This document shows, piece after piece, positions 1 through 7,693 of a DNA stretch of 64,000 nucleotides. The stretch is taken from NCBI RefSeq assembly GCF_021538615.1, contig NZ_JAJHIZ010000003.1, positions 186,001 through 250,000 on the forward strand. The letters run 5' to 3'. Position 1 is the stretch's first letter. Each line of letters begins with the position of its first letter. The position numbers and the translations under genes are program-made. Source of the stretch: Niabella agricola. Its GTDB lineage: Bacteria; Bacteroidota; Bacteroidia; Chitinophagales; Chitinophagaceae. The notes under the pieces were generated by a model. That model saw only the letters and a program-made list of their open reading frames with translations, had not been told where the DNA came from and ran no database searches.

Positions 1-608
1 ATCACCTCCTCATAAAAACGCACCCATTTGTTCATTTGGTTCCACCCAACATTGCCTACACAATGGTCTACATACAGTAACCCGGTTTCCGGCGGATTGT
101 AGGCCGATTCCCATTTCCGGTACCCGGGTAAAAAAGGACCATTGTAATCTTTACGCTCGATAAAAAGGTGGATTGTATCGCCATACGTATGAATACCGCT
201 CATTATCAACCTTCCGTACTCATCTTCCATGGTAACCGGCTCCATATAACTTTTGCCTCCCCGCTTTGTGGTTTGCACCCAGGCATCGGTAGCATCATCT
301 ACCCGCAGCGCCAGCATCCTTACACCGTCACCATGCCGGGCAATATGCGCTTCCACTTCTGCACAGTTCCGGATGGGTGTGGTAAATACAAAAGTGAGTT
401 TGTTCTGACGCAGCACATAACTGGCTTTTTCCTTAACGCCGGTTTCCGGCCCGGCATATGCCAGCGATTGAAAGCCGAAAGCCGTTTTATAGAAATGAGC
501 GGCCTGTTTGGCATTGCCCACATAGAACTCAATATAGTCGGTTCCCTGCAGGGGAAGAAAATCAGCTGTAGCCGGAACAGCTGCAGCCACCTTACTTGTG
601 TCAAGCAT
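1..608 (-). CDS. hpd: 4-hydroxyphenylpyruvate dioxygenase, 3' end cut by window edge
   Basis: This enzyme converts 4-hydroxyphenylpyruvate to homogentisate, the second step of tyrosine breakdown, using non-haem iron. The frame opens with ATG at 606-608 and stays open for 202 codons to the edge, so roughly the last 150-170 residues of a usual 360-380 residue protein are missing. The N-terminal VOC-type domain (TDYIEFYVGNAKQAAHFY, residues 23-40) is followed by the second domain, whose first iron ligand lies in VDHCVGNV (His182). It is divergent from hmgA, the next enzyme in the pathway, across a 433-base region with a palindrome, so the two are probably controlled together. Identity is firm; only the missing C-terminus limits confidence. 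Confidence 0.93.
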   Translation of the reverse strand, partial: MLDTSKVAAAVPATADFLPLQGTDYIEFYVGNAKQAAHFYKTAFGFQSLAYAGPETGVKEKASYVLRQNKLTFVFTTPIRNCAEVEAHIARHGDGVRMLALRVDDATDAWVQTTKRGGKSYMEPVTMEDEYGRLIMSGIHTYGDTIHLFIERKDYNGPFLPGYRKWESAYNPPETGLLYVDHCVGNVGWNQMNKWVRFYEEV

Positions 609-750
609 GTTCAATTATTTTAACAGTAAATAAAATGTAAAAAGGGAACGGATTAAATGTGGCCTCGGTCAGTAGCCAGGGCTTCTATCAGCAACACGTA
701 GTTTACGCGCTTATCTGAAAATATCTTGTATGGATAATCGGGTCTCAACG

Positions 751-786
751 TTCAAAATAATAACAAATGTACGTTATTGTTTTGAA
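751..786. promoter_or_regulatory. Palindromic operator candidate between hpd and hmgA
   Basis: Two 14-base arms, TTCAAAATAATAAC (751-764) and GTTATTGTTTTGAA (773-786), are inverted copies with one mismatch, separated by 8 bases. The palindrome lies in the divergent hpd/hmgA region and ends 5 bases before a -7-like box TAATTTTG (792-799, + strand). That is a normal place for a repressor site that controls both genes. The binding protein is not encoded next to it and is unknown. The site is read directly from sequence; its function is inferred. Confidence 0.5.
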
Positions 787-791
787 AGTGG

Positions 792-799
792 TAATTTTG
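792..799 (+). promoter_or_regulatory. Bacteroidota -7 box reading toward the leader ORF and hmgA
   Basis: TAATTTTG matches the TAnnTTTG consensus. No TTTG element sits 19-20 bases upstream; that interval falls in the spacer and right arm of the 751-786 palindrome. A transcript from here would start near 806 and give hmgA a leader of about 235 bases. Confidence 0.4.
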
Positions 800-815
800 T
801 ACCAGAAATTATTTG

Positions 816-977
816 ATGCCTTACTTCAGGAACTTCATATACTGGAAGGATAAACGACGCTGGAAATACTACTTCCTGCTGGCCACTCTGGCCATGGGGA
901 GGCAACGTATTCTCTCACAGGCAATACCTGGTGATGCCATTTGCATCGCAGACGAAGTGATTGCGACGCAAAACTGA
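816..977 (+). CDS. Small aromatic-rich ORF (53 aa), possible leader peptide of hmgA
   Basis: The ORF begins ATG at 816, ends TGA at 975-977 and lies about 64 bases before hmgA on the same strand. Its first 20 residues start MPYFRNFIYW and contain nine aromatic residues (Tyr3, Phe4, Phe7, Tyr9, Trp10, Trp16, Tyr18, Tyr19, Phe20). A basic stretch and a short hydrophobic run follow. I recognise no family. It sits just after a -7 box and before a gene for aromatic amino acid breakdown, so it could be a regulatory leader peptide, a small membrane protein, or a chance or decayed frame. An imperfect hairpin (940-972) overlaps its end. Translation is not demonstrated. Confidence 0.3.
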   Translation: MPYFRNFIYWKDKRRWKYYFLLATLAMGRQRILSQAIPGDAICIADEVIATQN

Positions 978-1041
978 CGCCATTTGTTCCACAGCAGGTA
1001 TCTTACCGCTTATCTTCTCCTAACGCTAAACGTTATATTTC

Positions 1042-2199
1042 ATGCCGTATTATTATACATTGGGATCCATTCCCCATAAACGTCACACCCAGTTCCGCAA
1101 ACCTGATGGCGGGCTTTACAGCGAGCAGCTTTTTTCCACGGAAGGATTCAGCAACGACTACGCGCTTTTGTATCATTGTCACCCGCCCACGCAAATCATC
1201 AAAACAGAACCACAGCAGGATGTGCGTCCGCATATTGCAGAAGAAAAAATGTTACAGCACCGCAGTTTTGAAGGATTTAAGATCAAACCTGCAGCAGATT
1301 ACCTGGAAAGCCGTATTCCCATACTGGTCAACAACGATTGTCACCTGGTGCTGGCCGCTCCCCAGCAAAGCATGGAGGATTACTTTTATAAAAATACCGA
1401 TGGCGACGAGCTGATTTTTGTGCATGAAGGATCCGGCGTGGTAGCCACACAATATGGATTACTTCCTTTCAGTTCCGGCGACTATATTGTTTTGCCACGA
1501 GGCACCATTTACCAGATCCGGTTCAATGACGCAGATAACCGGCTCTTTATTGTAGAATCGTTCACTCCGCTCCGTTTTCCAAAACGTTATCTCAGCAAGA
1601 ACGGACAACTGATGGAACATGCGCCGTATTGTGAACGGGATATCCGCCCCCCGCAAGACCTGGAAACCATTGATCAAAAAGGCGATTACCGCATCAGGGC
1701 GAAAAAGAAAGGCGTACTCTACGGACTGCATTACGGCACCCACCCTTTTGATGTAATTGGCTGGGACGGCTGTTGCTATCCTTTTATCTTTTCCATACAC
1801 GATTTTGAGCCCATTACCGGGCGGGTGCACCAGCCTCCACCCGTGCATCAGACTTTTGAAACCAATGCCTTTGTGGTTTGCTCCTTCGTGCCGCGTTTAT
1901 TCGACTATCATCCTCAATCCATCCCTGCTCCTTATAACCACAGCAATATCGATAGCGACGAAGTGATTTACTATGTGGACGGCGACTTTATGAGCCGCAA
2001 AAATGTTACCCGGGGAATGATCACCTTACACCCGGCCGGCATTCCGCACGGGCCGCATCCGGGCGCTGTTGAAAAAAGTATCGGTGCAAAAGAAACAAAA
2101 GAACTGGCGGTAATGGTAGACACGTTTCATCCACTGATGCTTACCAAGGAAGCACTTGAAATTGAAAACCCGGATTATGTTATGAGCTGGGCAGAGTGA
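1042..2199 (+). CDS. hmgA: Homogentisate 1,2-dioxygenase
   Basis: This cupin-fold, iron-dependent enzyme opens the ring of homogentisate to give maleylacetoacetate in tyrosine catabolism. The 385-residue protein matches the shorter bacterial form of the family. It begins MPYYYTLGSIPHKRHTQF, has the N-terminal HKRHTQFRKPDGGLYSEQL signature, and carries metal-site segments with PHGPHP near residue 335 and TFHPL near residue 362. The ATG at 1042 is the first good start; the Tyr-rich start fits the family. It is divergent from hpd, with the aromatic hydroxylase further downstream on the opposite strand, so Phe to Tyr to homogentisate to ring opening is nearly covered locally. The hydrolase FahA and the isomerase are not in the window. 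Confidence 0.95.
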   Translation: MPYYYTLGSIPHKRHTQFRKPDGGLYSEQLFSTEGFSNDYALLYHCHPPTQIIKTEPQQDVRPHIAEEKMLQHRSFEGFKIKPAADYLESRIPILVNNDCHLVLAAPQQSMEDYFYKNTDGDELIFVHEGSGVVATQYGLLPFSSGDYIVLPRGTIYQIRFNDADNRLFIVESFTPLRFPKRYLSKNGQLMEHAPYCERDIRPPQDLETIDQKGDYRIRAKKKGVLYGLHYGTHPFDVIGWDGCCYPFIFSIHDFEPITGRVHQPPPVHQTFETNAFVVCSFVPRLFDYHPQSIPAPYNHSNIDSDEVIYYVDGDFMSRKNVTRGMITLHPAGIPHGPHPGAVEKSIGAKETKELAVMVDTFHPLMLTKEALEIENPDYVMSWAE

Positions 2200-2254
2200 T
2201 TGAGTCGTGAATGGGCAATAGTGAATGGGGAAAATGCCGGTTTCTTCCCGCCAT

Positions 2255-2517
2255 GGGCGCAATGGATCTGCAACGGTCGCAACAGGAACCTGAATATTGA
2301 AAATCCCCATAGGTACCTTGCGAGGTTCCTTGGAGCTGCATGCCGCCACCAGGATGCCAGGGCGGGACAAGTTGTGCTGATTGCATGCCATCACGAAGAT
2401 ATTTTTGATATGACTAAAGCGCTGGTTCAATTTAGCCGCGATGGGCGCAACGGGTTCACAACGGTCGCTACGGGAACCTGAATGTTGAAAATTCCTATAG
2501 GTTCCTTGCGAGACCCC
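2255..2517. repeat. Two direct copies of a degenerate intergenic repeat
   Basis: Copy A (about 2255-2330) and copy B (about 2443-2517) share a run of about 75 bases: gggcgcaa, caacggtcgc, gaacctgaat, ttgaaaat, ccttgcgag. They differ by scattered substitutions. A third, more diverged copy is at about 62733-62820. The copies make short spurious frames on both strands. The 348-base gap between hmgA and the DinB gene holds nothing else I can support, apart from AT-rich traces such as ttcaccattcactatt at its right end. Confidence 0.6.
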
Positions 2518-2547
2518 TATTCACCATTCACTATTAGCCTATCCCCC

Positions 2548-3049
2548 TTAAAACCCACGGCTATCCGCTGATGGTCCGTAAATAGAAGGCACCGCTATAT
2601 CATTCAGCCGCATATAAACGGTAAGCTGCCCCCGGTGATGCACCAGGTGATTGATGGTAGATTCCAGGCTTTCTCTTTTCGAAGACTGAAAAACGACCTG
2701 ACCGTTACTCTTCAGATAGAACAGGGCTTCCAGATCTCCATCCTCCACTTCTGACAGTGCGGTTTTTGCTTTTTCCATATTTTGATCGAAATGTGCTACC
2801 AGCTCCTCCGTGCTGGCCGGGTGGATATGCTCAAAAGTGGCAAAGTCGATCTCATTGCCGCGTACCATCGTAGCAATCCACAACGGAATTTCCGCAACCA
2901 GTACCGATAAATAACCTAGGGGCATTGACTTTTCGTGCGGCCCGCCACTCGGACAATGTAAGGGGAATGCGTTCCAGGCAGTTACGGGTAGCGCGTGTTT
3001 CCATTTCCAGCTCCTGGATGAATGCCATTGCAAAAGTTGAATCGTTCAT
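2548..3049 (-). pseudogene. DinB-family protein gene with a frameshift
   Basis: Two frames together make one DinB-like four-helix protein of about 165 residues. The N-terminal frame (from ATG at 3049, MNDSTFAMAFIQELEMETRA) is good up to LTLSEWR. The rest (PHEKSMPLGYLSVLVAEIPLW, ending PSADSRGF) is in the neighbouring frame. Removing one C from the CCC at 2941-2943 (a G on the coding strand) would give EWRPHEKSMPLGYL, the usual family pattern. The C-terminal HHRGQLTVYMRL segment, with metal-binding His typical of DinB hydrolases, is intact. This is either a recent one-base inactivation or a sequencing error. DinB proteins are often thiol transferases or metal hydrolases; the substrate here is unknown. 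Confidence 0.8.
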
Positions 3050-3097
3050 TACAAGTGATATTTATGATTAAAAAAATATACGCGTGGTTATCCCGGA

Positions 3098-4867
3098 TCA
3101 TTGTGCCGGGTTTATGCCTGGCAGGATGTCAATTTGCATTAATGTATGCAGACCGTCATCGATCAGCTTTTTAAGTTCAGGCTTCCGGTGTTGTAAGCGG
3201 GTAAGATTTTGTATAATGCGTTCCTGTAATAACGGCGCTTCATTACGATCTTTCAGGATCTCCAGAATTTCCAGCAGGCAAAGCCAATCGTCCGGGTAGG
3301 TGGTTTCCAGCATGGCAGCAATCTGATCCAGCTGTATGCTGTATGCTCCGTTTTCCCGGGTCTCCCGCACCTGCCGGTATAGTTCGTGCAGGGCCTTTGT
3401 TTTATCATCGTATACGGAACGCGGCATTTCCCGGGGAACGATGGTTACCTCTTCATACGCTTCCTTATCGGCGGCACCGGAAAACACCGATACGATTGCT
3501 GCACCTACGGCCATGTCGTAGATCCCCCATTCGGGCTGAAACAGCTGGCGGGCCGTAATATTGTCAATCACCGTACATCCCGAAAAGCGGATCAGGATGA
3601 TCTTCCCGTTCTTTACCAGTATTTCTTCTACCAATCCGTGCACCTGTAGACCATTGCGGAACAGCAGCGCCGCCTGTTTGCCGGTTTCAATACCGGCGTT
3701 CTTCAAATCGTCGGTTGTAAAATCTTCCAGCGGCAGATCATAATCGCGCAATATTCCTACCGGTGATCCAAAACCCTGCGGATGCTCCTTTTTCCCATGT
3801 CCCTCCAGCTGGCGGTCTTCAAAGGCCAGGGCCGTTGGTCCCGTGGTTACAACATAAGTGCCCCTTCCGATATCTGTTTCAATAAAAATGCCCGAGACCT
3901 GCAACCCCGAGCTATACACTACAGTGCACAATAAACCGCAGCCGATGGCCATTTGCAGTCCATACGTTCCACCCCGGCGGTAGGAAAGCCTATCCGCAAA
4001 GGTATCCAGTACCTGCACCAGGTTCTTGAAATCGGGGGTTACAAATAGCTGCGGTTGTGGCTTGGTTATATCATAAGGATAATTTACGGCCTCAATAGTG
4101 TATGGGATCTTTTTTACTCCCGGGCCCATACAGGTAACACTCTCGCCAATCGATGATAATAAACCGGCTCCATAAATCTTATACTGTTCGAGGGTTCCGA
4201 TGAGGCCGTATTCCACCGTCCACCAATGCAACCGGGCCAGAAGCGCCATTTCGGAGGGTGCTCCCATATTTTGCTGGATGCTTGCCAGTTCCGCTTCCGC
4301 TTTTTGAATTTCCTTTTCCGCGGTACCAGCCAGTTCTTTCAGTACCGCCAGCCGGCGGATGGCTTCAAACAGCTCCTGGTCTTTTTTAGAACGCATGGCC
4401 TTGGTTCCCACCTCTCCGGTAAACTGCAGGTATGCAGCATATTCCGGTTCTCCGATGATCGGAGCGTGTCCTGCTGATTCGTGAATAATATCAGGCGCGG
4501 GTGTATATTCAATATGTTGTATCTGCCGGATATCGGCGGCAATGATCAATACCCGGTATGCCTGAAACTCCATAAACGCCTGTGAGGGAATAAAACCGTT
4601 CACGGTAACAGCTCCCCATCCAATCTTCCTCAGGTGATCGTTCATGGTTTGCAGATCGGGGATCCGTTCAATGGTAAGGCCTGCTTTTTTCAATCCAGGG
4701 ATATAGGGATAATACGCCACGTCTTTCAGATAACTGTAGTTCTGCCGCATCACATACCGCCAAACAGCATGATCAACTGCAGTATAATGTTCATAATGCT
4801 GTGCAACGATATATTGCTTCAGGTGACGGGGAAGCCGGTCGATGATCGGATTGTTATAATTGTTCAT
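3098..4867 (-). CDS. phhA: Aromatic amino acid (phenylalanine) hydroxylase, long form
   Basis: This enzyme is predicted to hydroxylate phenylalanine to tyrosine with tetrahydropterin and iron, feeding the hpd/hmgA pathway next door. The catalytic domain is clear. The iron ligands are His129 and His134 in HESAGHAPII, plus Glu219 in WWTVEYGLIG. At 589 residues it is about twice the length of proteobacterial PhhA. Residues from about 350 to the end form an extra region (start around GGTYGLQMAIGCGLLCTVVYSSG) of unknown role. The catalytic core also contains an insertion around residues 160-205 that is Glu/Lys/Ala-rich and may be helical. The ATG at 4867 is followed by a family-like N-terminus. 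No pterin recycling gene is adjacent. Tyrosine or tryptophan as the substrate cannot be excluded. Confidence 0.88.
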   Translation of the reverse strand: MNNYNNPIIDRLPRHLKQYIVAQHYEHYTAVDHAVWRYVMRQNYSYLKDVAYYPYIPGLKKAGLTIERIPDLQTMNDHLRKIGWGAVTVNGFIPSQAFMEFQAYRVLIIAADIRQIQHIEYTPAPDIIHESAGHAPIIGEPEYAAYLQFTGEVGTKAMRSKKDQELFEAIRRLAVLKELAGTAEKEIQKAEAELASIQQNMGAPSEMALLARLHWWTVEYGLIGTLEQYKIYGAGLLSSIGESVTCMGPGVKKIPYTIEAVNYPYDITKPQPQLFVTPDFKNLVQVLDTFADRLSYRRGGTYGLQMAIGCGLLCTVVYSSGLQVSGIFIETDIGRGTYVVTTGPTALAFEDRQLEGHGKKEHPQGFGSPVGILRDYDLPLEDFTTDDLKNAGIETGKQAALLFRNGLQVHGLVEEILVKNGKIILIRFSGCTVIDNITARQLFQPEWGIYDMAVGAAIVSVFSGAADKEAYEEVTIVPREMPRSVYDDKTKALHELYRQVRETRENGAYSIQLDQIAAMLETTYPDDWLCLLEILEILKDRNEAPLLQERIIQNLTRLQHRKPELKKLIDDGLHTLMQIDILPGINPAQ

Positions 4868-4966
4868 ACAACAAAAACATGCAATTTAAAACAAACAAAC
4901 GTAAGTTAATTAAATTCAGCAACGTTTTCCCGCTCATTTTTTAAGGCAAAGAGGAACTGGCAGTAT

Positions 4967-5380
4967 TCAGATCGTTTCGCCACTCATTTTGAGAATCAGC
5001 TCCCATTCTTCTGGTTTCACGGTTTGTACCGACAGGCGGCCCAGGCGTACCAGGTCCATATTTTTTAATTGCGGCACCTCCTTAATGTCTGACAATGGTA
5101 CGGCTTTCTTCAATTTTTTATAGGGGGCCACTTCCACGGCTACCCAACGCTCATCCGTTGTAGTAGGATCCTGAAAGGCCTCCTTCACTATTTTGGCAAT
5201 CGCCACAATTTCCACACCTTCATTGCTGTGATAAAAAAAAGTCAGATCCCCTTTCTTCATGGCCCGCAGGTTCAGCCGTGCAGCATAGTTCCGCACTCCG
5301 TCCCAAACGGTCTTTTTGTCTTTTACCAGTTGATCGTAGCTGTATTTAAAAGGTTCGGATTTTATAAGCCAGTAAGCCAT
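4967..5380 (-). CDS. EVE domain protein
   Basis: The 137-residue protein is a single EVE (PUA-like) domain from MAYWLIKSEPFKYSYDQL to the C-terminus. It includes the typical VWDGVRNYAARLNLRAMKKGDLTFFYHSNEG segment around residues 26-56. EVE domains are readers of modified bases in DNA or RNA, and single-domain bacterial members are related to human THYN1. The specific ligand cannot be told from sequence. It stands alone, divergent from the FAD oxidase gene. The start at 5380 is the standard family start, MAYWLIKSEP. Confidence 0.9.
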   Translation of the reverse strand: MAYWLIKSEPFKYSYDQLVKDKKTVWDGVRNYAARLNLRAMKKGDLTFFYHSNEGVEIVAIAKIVKEAFQDPTTTDERWVAVEVAPYKKLKKAVPLSDIKEVPQLKNMDLVRLGRLSVQTVKPEEWELILKMSGETI

Positions 5381-5383
5381 AAA

Positions 5384-5411
5384 AAATTTAAAATATTAAA
5401 TTTAAAATATT
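5384..5411. repeat. Perfect 14-base tandem duplication
   Basis: The unit aaatttaaaatatt occurs twice in direct succession (5384-5397 and 5398-5411), just upstream of the EVE gene start. Similar AT-rich words recur before yajQ (about 62611-62646). It may lie in the promoter of the EVE gene. Confidence 0.7.
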
Positions 5412-5482
5412 GAGTTTAGAATGATGTGTGGTTCCTGCCTGTAATCAGTAATTTTATGATTTATAAATAAAAATAACTAACA

Positions 5483-6610
5483 ATTACGAATCCGCAACAT
5501 CAAATAAGTATTTGGGAGCAGGAGGCTTTTTATGCCCCCCAGGATATCGTTATTATCGGGGCTGGTTTCACAGGGCTGTGGACGGCCATTTACCTGCGAC
5601 AAAAATTTCCCTCTAAAAATATTTTAGTAGTGGAACGGGGTGTAACGCCTGCGGGAGCTTCGGCACGCAATGCGGGGTTTGCCTGTTTTGGCAGTCCCAC
5701 GGAAATTCTATCCGATGTAGCTGTTATGGGAAAAGAGAAAGCGCTGCAGTTGTTAACCATGCGCTTTGAAGGTCTGCGGATCATACAAAAGATCTTTGCA
5801 AATGGCCTGATTGACTTTTCGATTTGTAAGGGATACGAATTGCTCGACAATCCGCAATACCTGGAGCGGCTTTCTACGCTAAATGAGTGGCTTTACGAGC
5901 TTACCGGCGCACCTCAAACTTTTTGCCAGCAGGATGAGCTGATACCGGTTTTTGGATTTGCACATACAGCCCACCTGGTTGAAAACCGTTTTGAGGGTTG
6001 CCTGCACCCCGGCAAACTTTTAAACGCCCTGCACCAGCTCGCCGGCAAAATGCAGATCCGTTTCTTGTTTGCTACCGAAGTGCGTGAAGTGGAAGAACGC
6101 CCGCAGGGCGTAAAGCTTTTTCTGGCAAAGGGGCCGGGGCTTCATGCAGAGCGGATCGTTTACTGTACGAATGCCTTTAGCAATCGGTTCCTGCCGGAAA
6201 TGGACCTGGTGCCCGCGAGAGGCCAGGTATTGCTTACCGAGCCGGTTCCCGGCTTAAAATTTAACGGCACGTTTCATTACCAGGAAGGATACTATTATTT
6301 CCGCAACCTGGGCAACCGTATTTTGCTGGGCGGAGCGCGCAATACTTCCTTTCAGGCGGAATATACCCTGGAACCGTTTACCACCCTGCCAATACAACAG
6401 GCATTGGAGGCCTTCTTATCCAATGTGATCCTGCCCGGGGAACGGCCGCAGATCACACACCGCTGGGCCGGCATTATGGCTATGGGCAAAGAAAAGTATC
6501 CTATAGTGGAACAGCTTACCGATCGTTCATTTTGTGCGCTCCGGATGAGTGGTATGGGGGTAGCCCTGGCTCCTGCTGCGGGAAAAAAGATTGCCGAAAT
6601 GATGCCCTGA
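5483..6610 (+). CDS. FAD-dependent amine/amino acid oxidase (DAO family) without a canonical start codon
   Basis: This is a D-amino-acid-oxidase-fold flavoprotein. The FAD-binding beta-alpha-beta motif DIVIIGAGFTGLWTA is at residues 18-32 of the reading proposed here. HRWAGIMAMGKEKYPIVEQL and GMGVALAPAAGKKIAEMM near the end are typical of the family. In this frame the last upstream stop is TAA at 5474-5476. No ATG, GTG or TTG occurs between it and GTG 5630, and 5630 lies after the FAD motif, so starting there would destroy the fold. Candidate starts are rare ones: ATT 5483, ATA 5504 or ATT 5510. The coordinates use ATT 5483 (375 aa). Either a non-standard start is used, the start has been lost, or there is a sequence error. 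The substrate is unknown. Confidence 0.75.
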   Translation: MTNPQHQISIWEQEAFYAPQDIVIIGAGFTGLWTAIYLRQKFPSKNILVVERGVTPAGASARNAGFACFGSPTEILSDVAVMGKEKALQLLTMRFEGLRIIQKIFANGLIDFSICKGYELLDNPQYLERLSTLNEWLYELTGAPQTFCQQDELIPVFGFAHTAHLVENRFEGCLHPGKLLNALHQLAGKMQIRFLFATEVREVEERPQGVKLFLAKGPGLHAERIVYCTNAFSNRFLPEMDLVPARGQVLLTEPVPGLKFNGTFHYQEGYYYFRNLGNRILLGGARNTSFQAEYTLEPFTTLPIQQALEAFLSNVILPGERPQITHRWAGIMAMGKEKYPIVEQLTDRSFCALRMSGMGVALAPAAGKKIAEMMP

Positions 6611-6688
6611 TCACTTCCGCAATCATTTGTCTTTATGTACGCTCCCATTGTGAACAATAAGGAATAATCAATTATCTTTCCCACAAAA

Positions 6689-7579
6689 ATGAAGTTCGGA
6701 CAAGTAAGCAATCCCGGAGCTGTTGATTTTACCCTCCCCGGAGATCATCCCGAAACTGCAAGGGTTCTTGGTGCTGCTAAAAAGCAGGAAGCGTTTGAAG
6801 TATTTACCGGCTGCGCCAAGTGGAACCGGACCGACCTGAAAGGTTTTTATCCGCGGGGTGTAAAGGATGAATTAAAGTACTATGCAACCCAGTTCAATGC
6901 CATTGAACTGAATGCTACTTTTTATAAAATGCCTGATTCGAAGCAGGTGGAAACCTGGAAGAATAAGACACCGCAGGGATTCAAATTTTTTCCTAAACTC
7001 ACCAATACGATCAGCCATTATAAACGACTGATTGATGTGAAGCAGGAGATTGAAGTATTTTGCGATGCCATCAGCAATTTTGAAGACCGGCTGGGTATGG
7101 CATTTCTCCAATTGCATGATCATTTTAAACCGGAGCATTTTGACCGGATACAAAAAGTACTGGAGCAATTTCCCAAGGGCATTCCTTTAGCTGTGGAAGT
7201 CCGGAATGAAGAATGGTTTTCCGATCGCGGGATCCATCACCGGTATTGCCTGCTCCTGGAAAAACTGGGCATGGCGCATATCATTGTAGACACTGCCGGC
7301 CGCCGGGATATGCTGCATATGCGGCTGACAGCGCCCACGGCTTTTGTGCGGTATGTTGGCGCCAACCATCCTACTGATGTTATACGTTTGGACGACTGGG
7401 TCGAACGGATCAAAAAATGGAGGAAGGAAGGACTGCAGCAATTGTACTTTTTTGTGCATCAGAATGTAGAACTGGAATCGCCGCTGCTTGCCGCACATTT
7501 CATCCGGGCTATGAACCAAAGCTTTGACCTTTCATTAAAGATACCCGATAAAGCCGGAGAGCAAGGTGCTTTGTTTTAA
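6689..7579 (+). CDS. DUF72 (YecE-like) family protein
   Basis: The 296-residue protein belongs to the DUF72 family, a TIM-barrel fold of unknown function. Family hallmarks are the TGCAKWNRTDLKGFYPRGVKDELKYYATQFNAIELNATFY region (about residues 35-73), TPQGFKFFPKLTNTISH, AVEVRNEEWF, and YFFVHQNVELESPLLA near the end. The ATG at 6689 gives a family-like N-terminus, and the stop is at 7579. It reads in the same direction as the upstream oxidase, 78 bases away. No function should be assigned from context. Confidence 0.9.
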   Translation: MKFGQVSNPGAVDFTLPGDHPETARVLGAAKKQEAFEVFTGCAKWNRTDLKGFYPRGVKDELKYYATQFNAIELNATFYKMPDSKQVETWKNKTPQGFKFFPKLTNTISHYKRLIDVKQEIEVFCDAISNFEDRLGMAFLQLHDHFKPEHFDRIQKVLEQFPKGIPLAVEVRNEEWFSDRGIHHRYCLLLEKLGMAHIIVDTAGRRDMLHMRLTAPTAFVRYVGANHPTDVIRLDDWVERIKKWRKEGLQQLYFFVHQNVELESPLLAAHFIRAMNQSFDLSLKIPDKAGEQGALF

Positions 7580-7693
7580 TTATAGCCGGAGCCTTGCCAC
7601 TGAAACGCAGAAACACTGAAGACACTTGCTGAAGAGCACATCAAAAGATCTGGCTTCTGTGGCAATCAAAAATAACGCAACAGGAGGCTTCTG

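Noticed and set aside
941..1414. 157-codon plus-strand frame overlapping the hmgA start
   Set aside because: It is out of frame with the well-supported hmgA, and its protein has no recognisable pattern.
2200..2481. 93-codon plus-strand frame after hmgA
   Set aside because: It runs across two copies of the intergenic repeat and has no protein-like pattern. The minus-strand frame over the same place is also repeat-derived.
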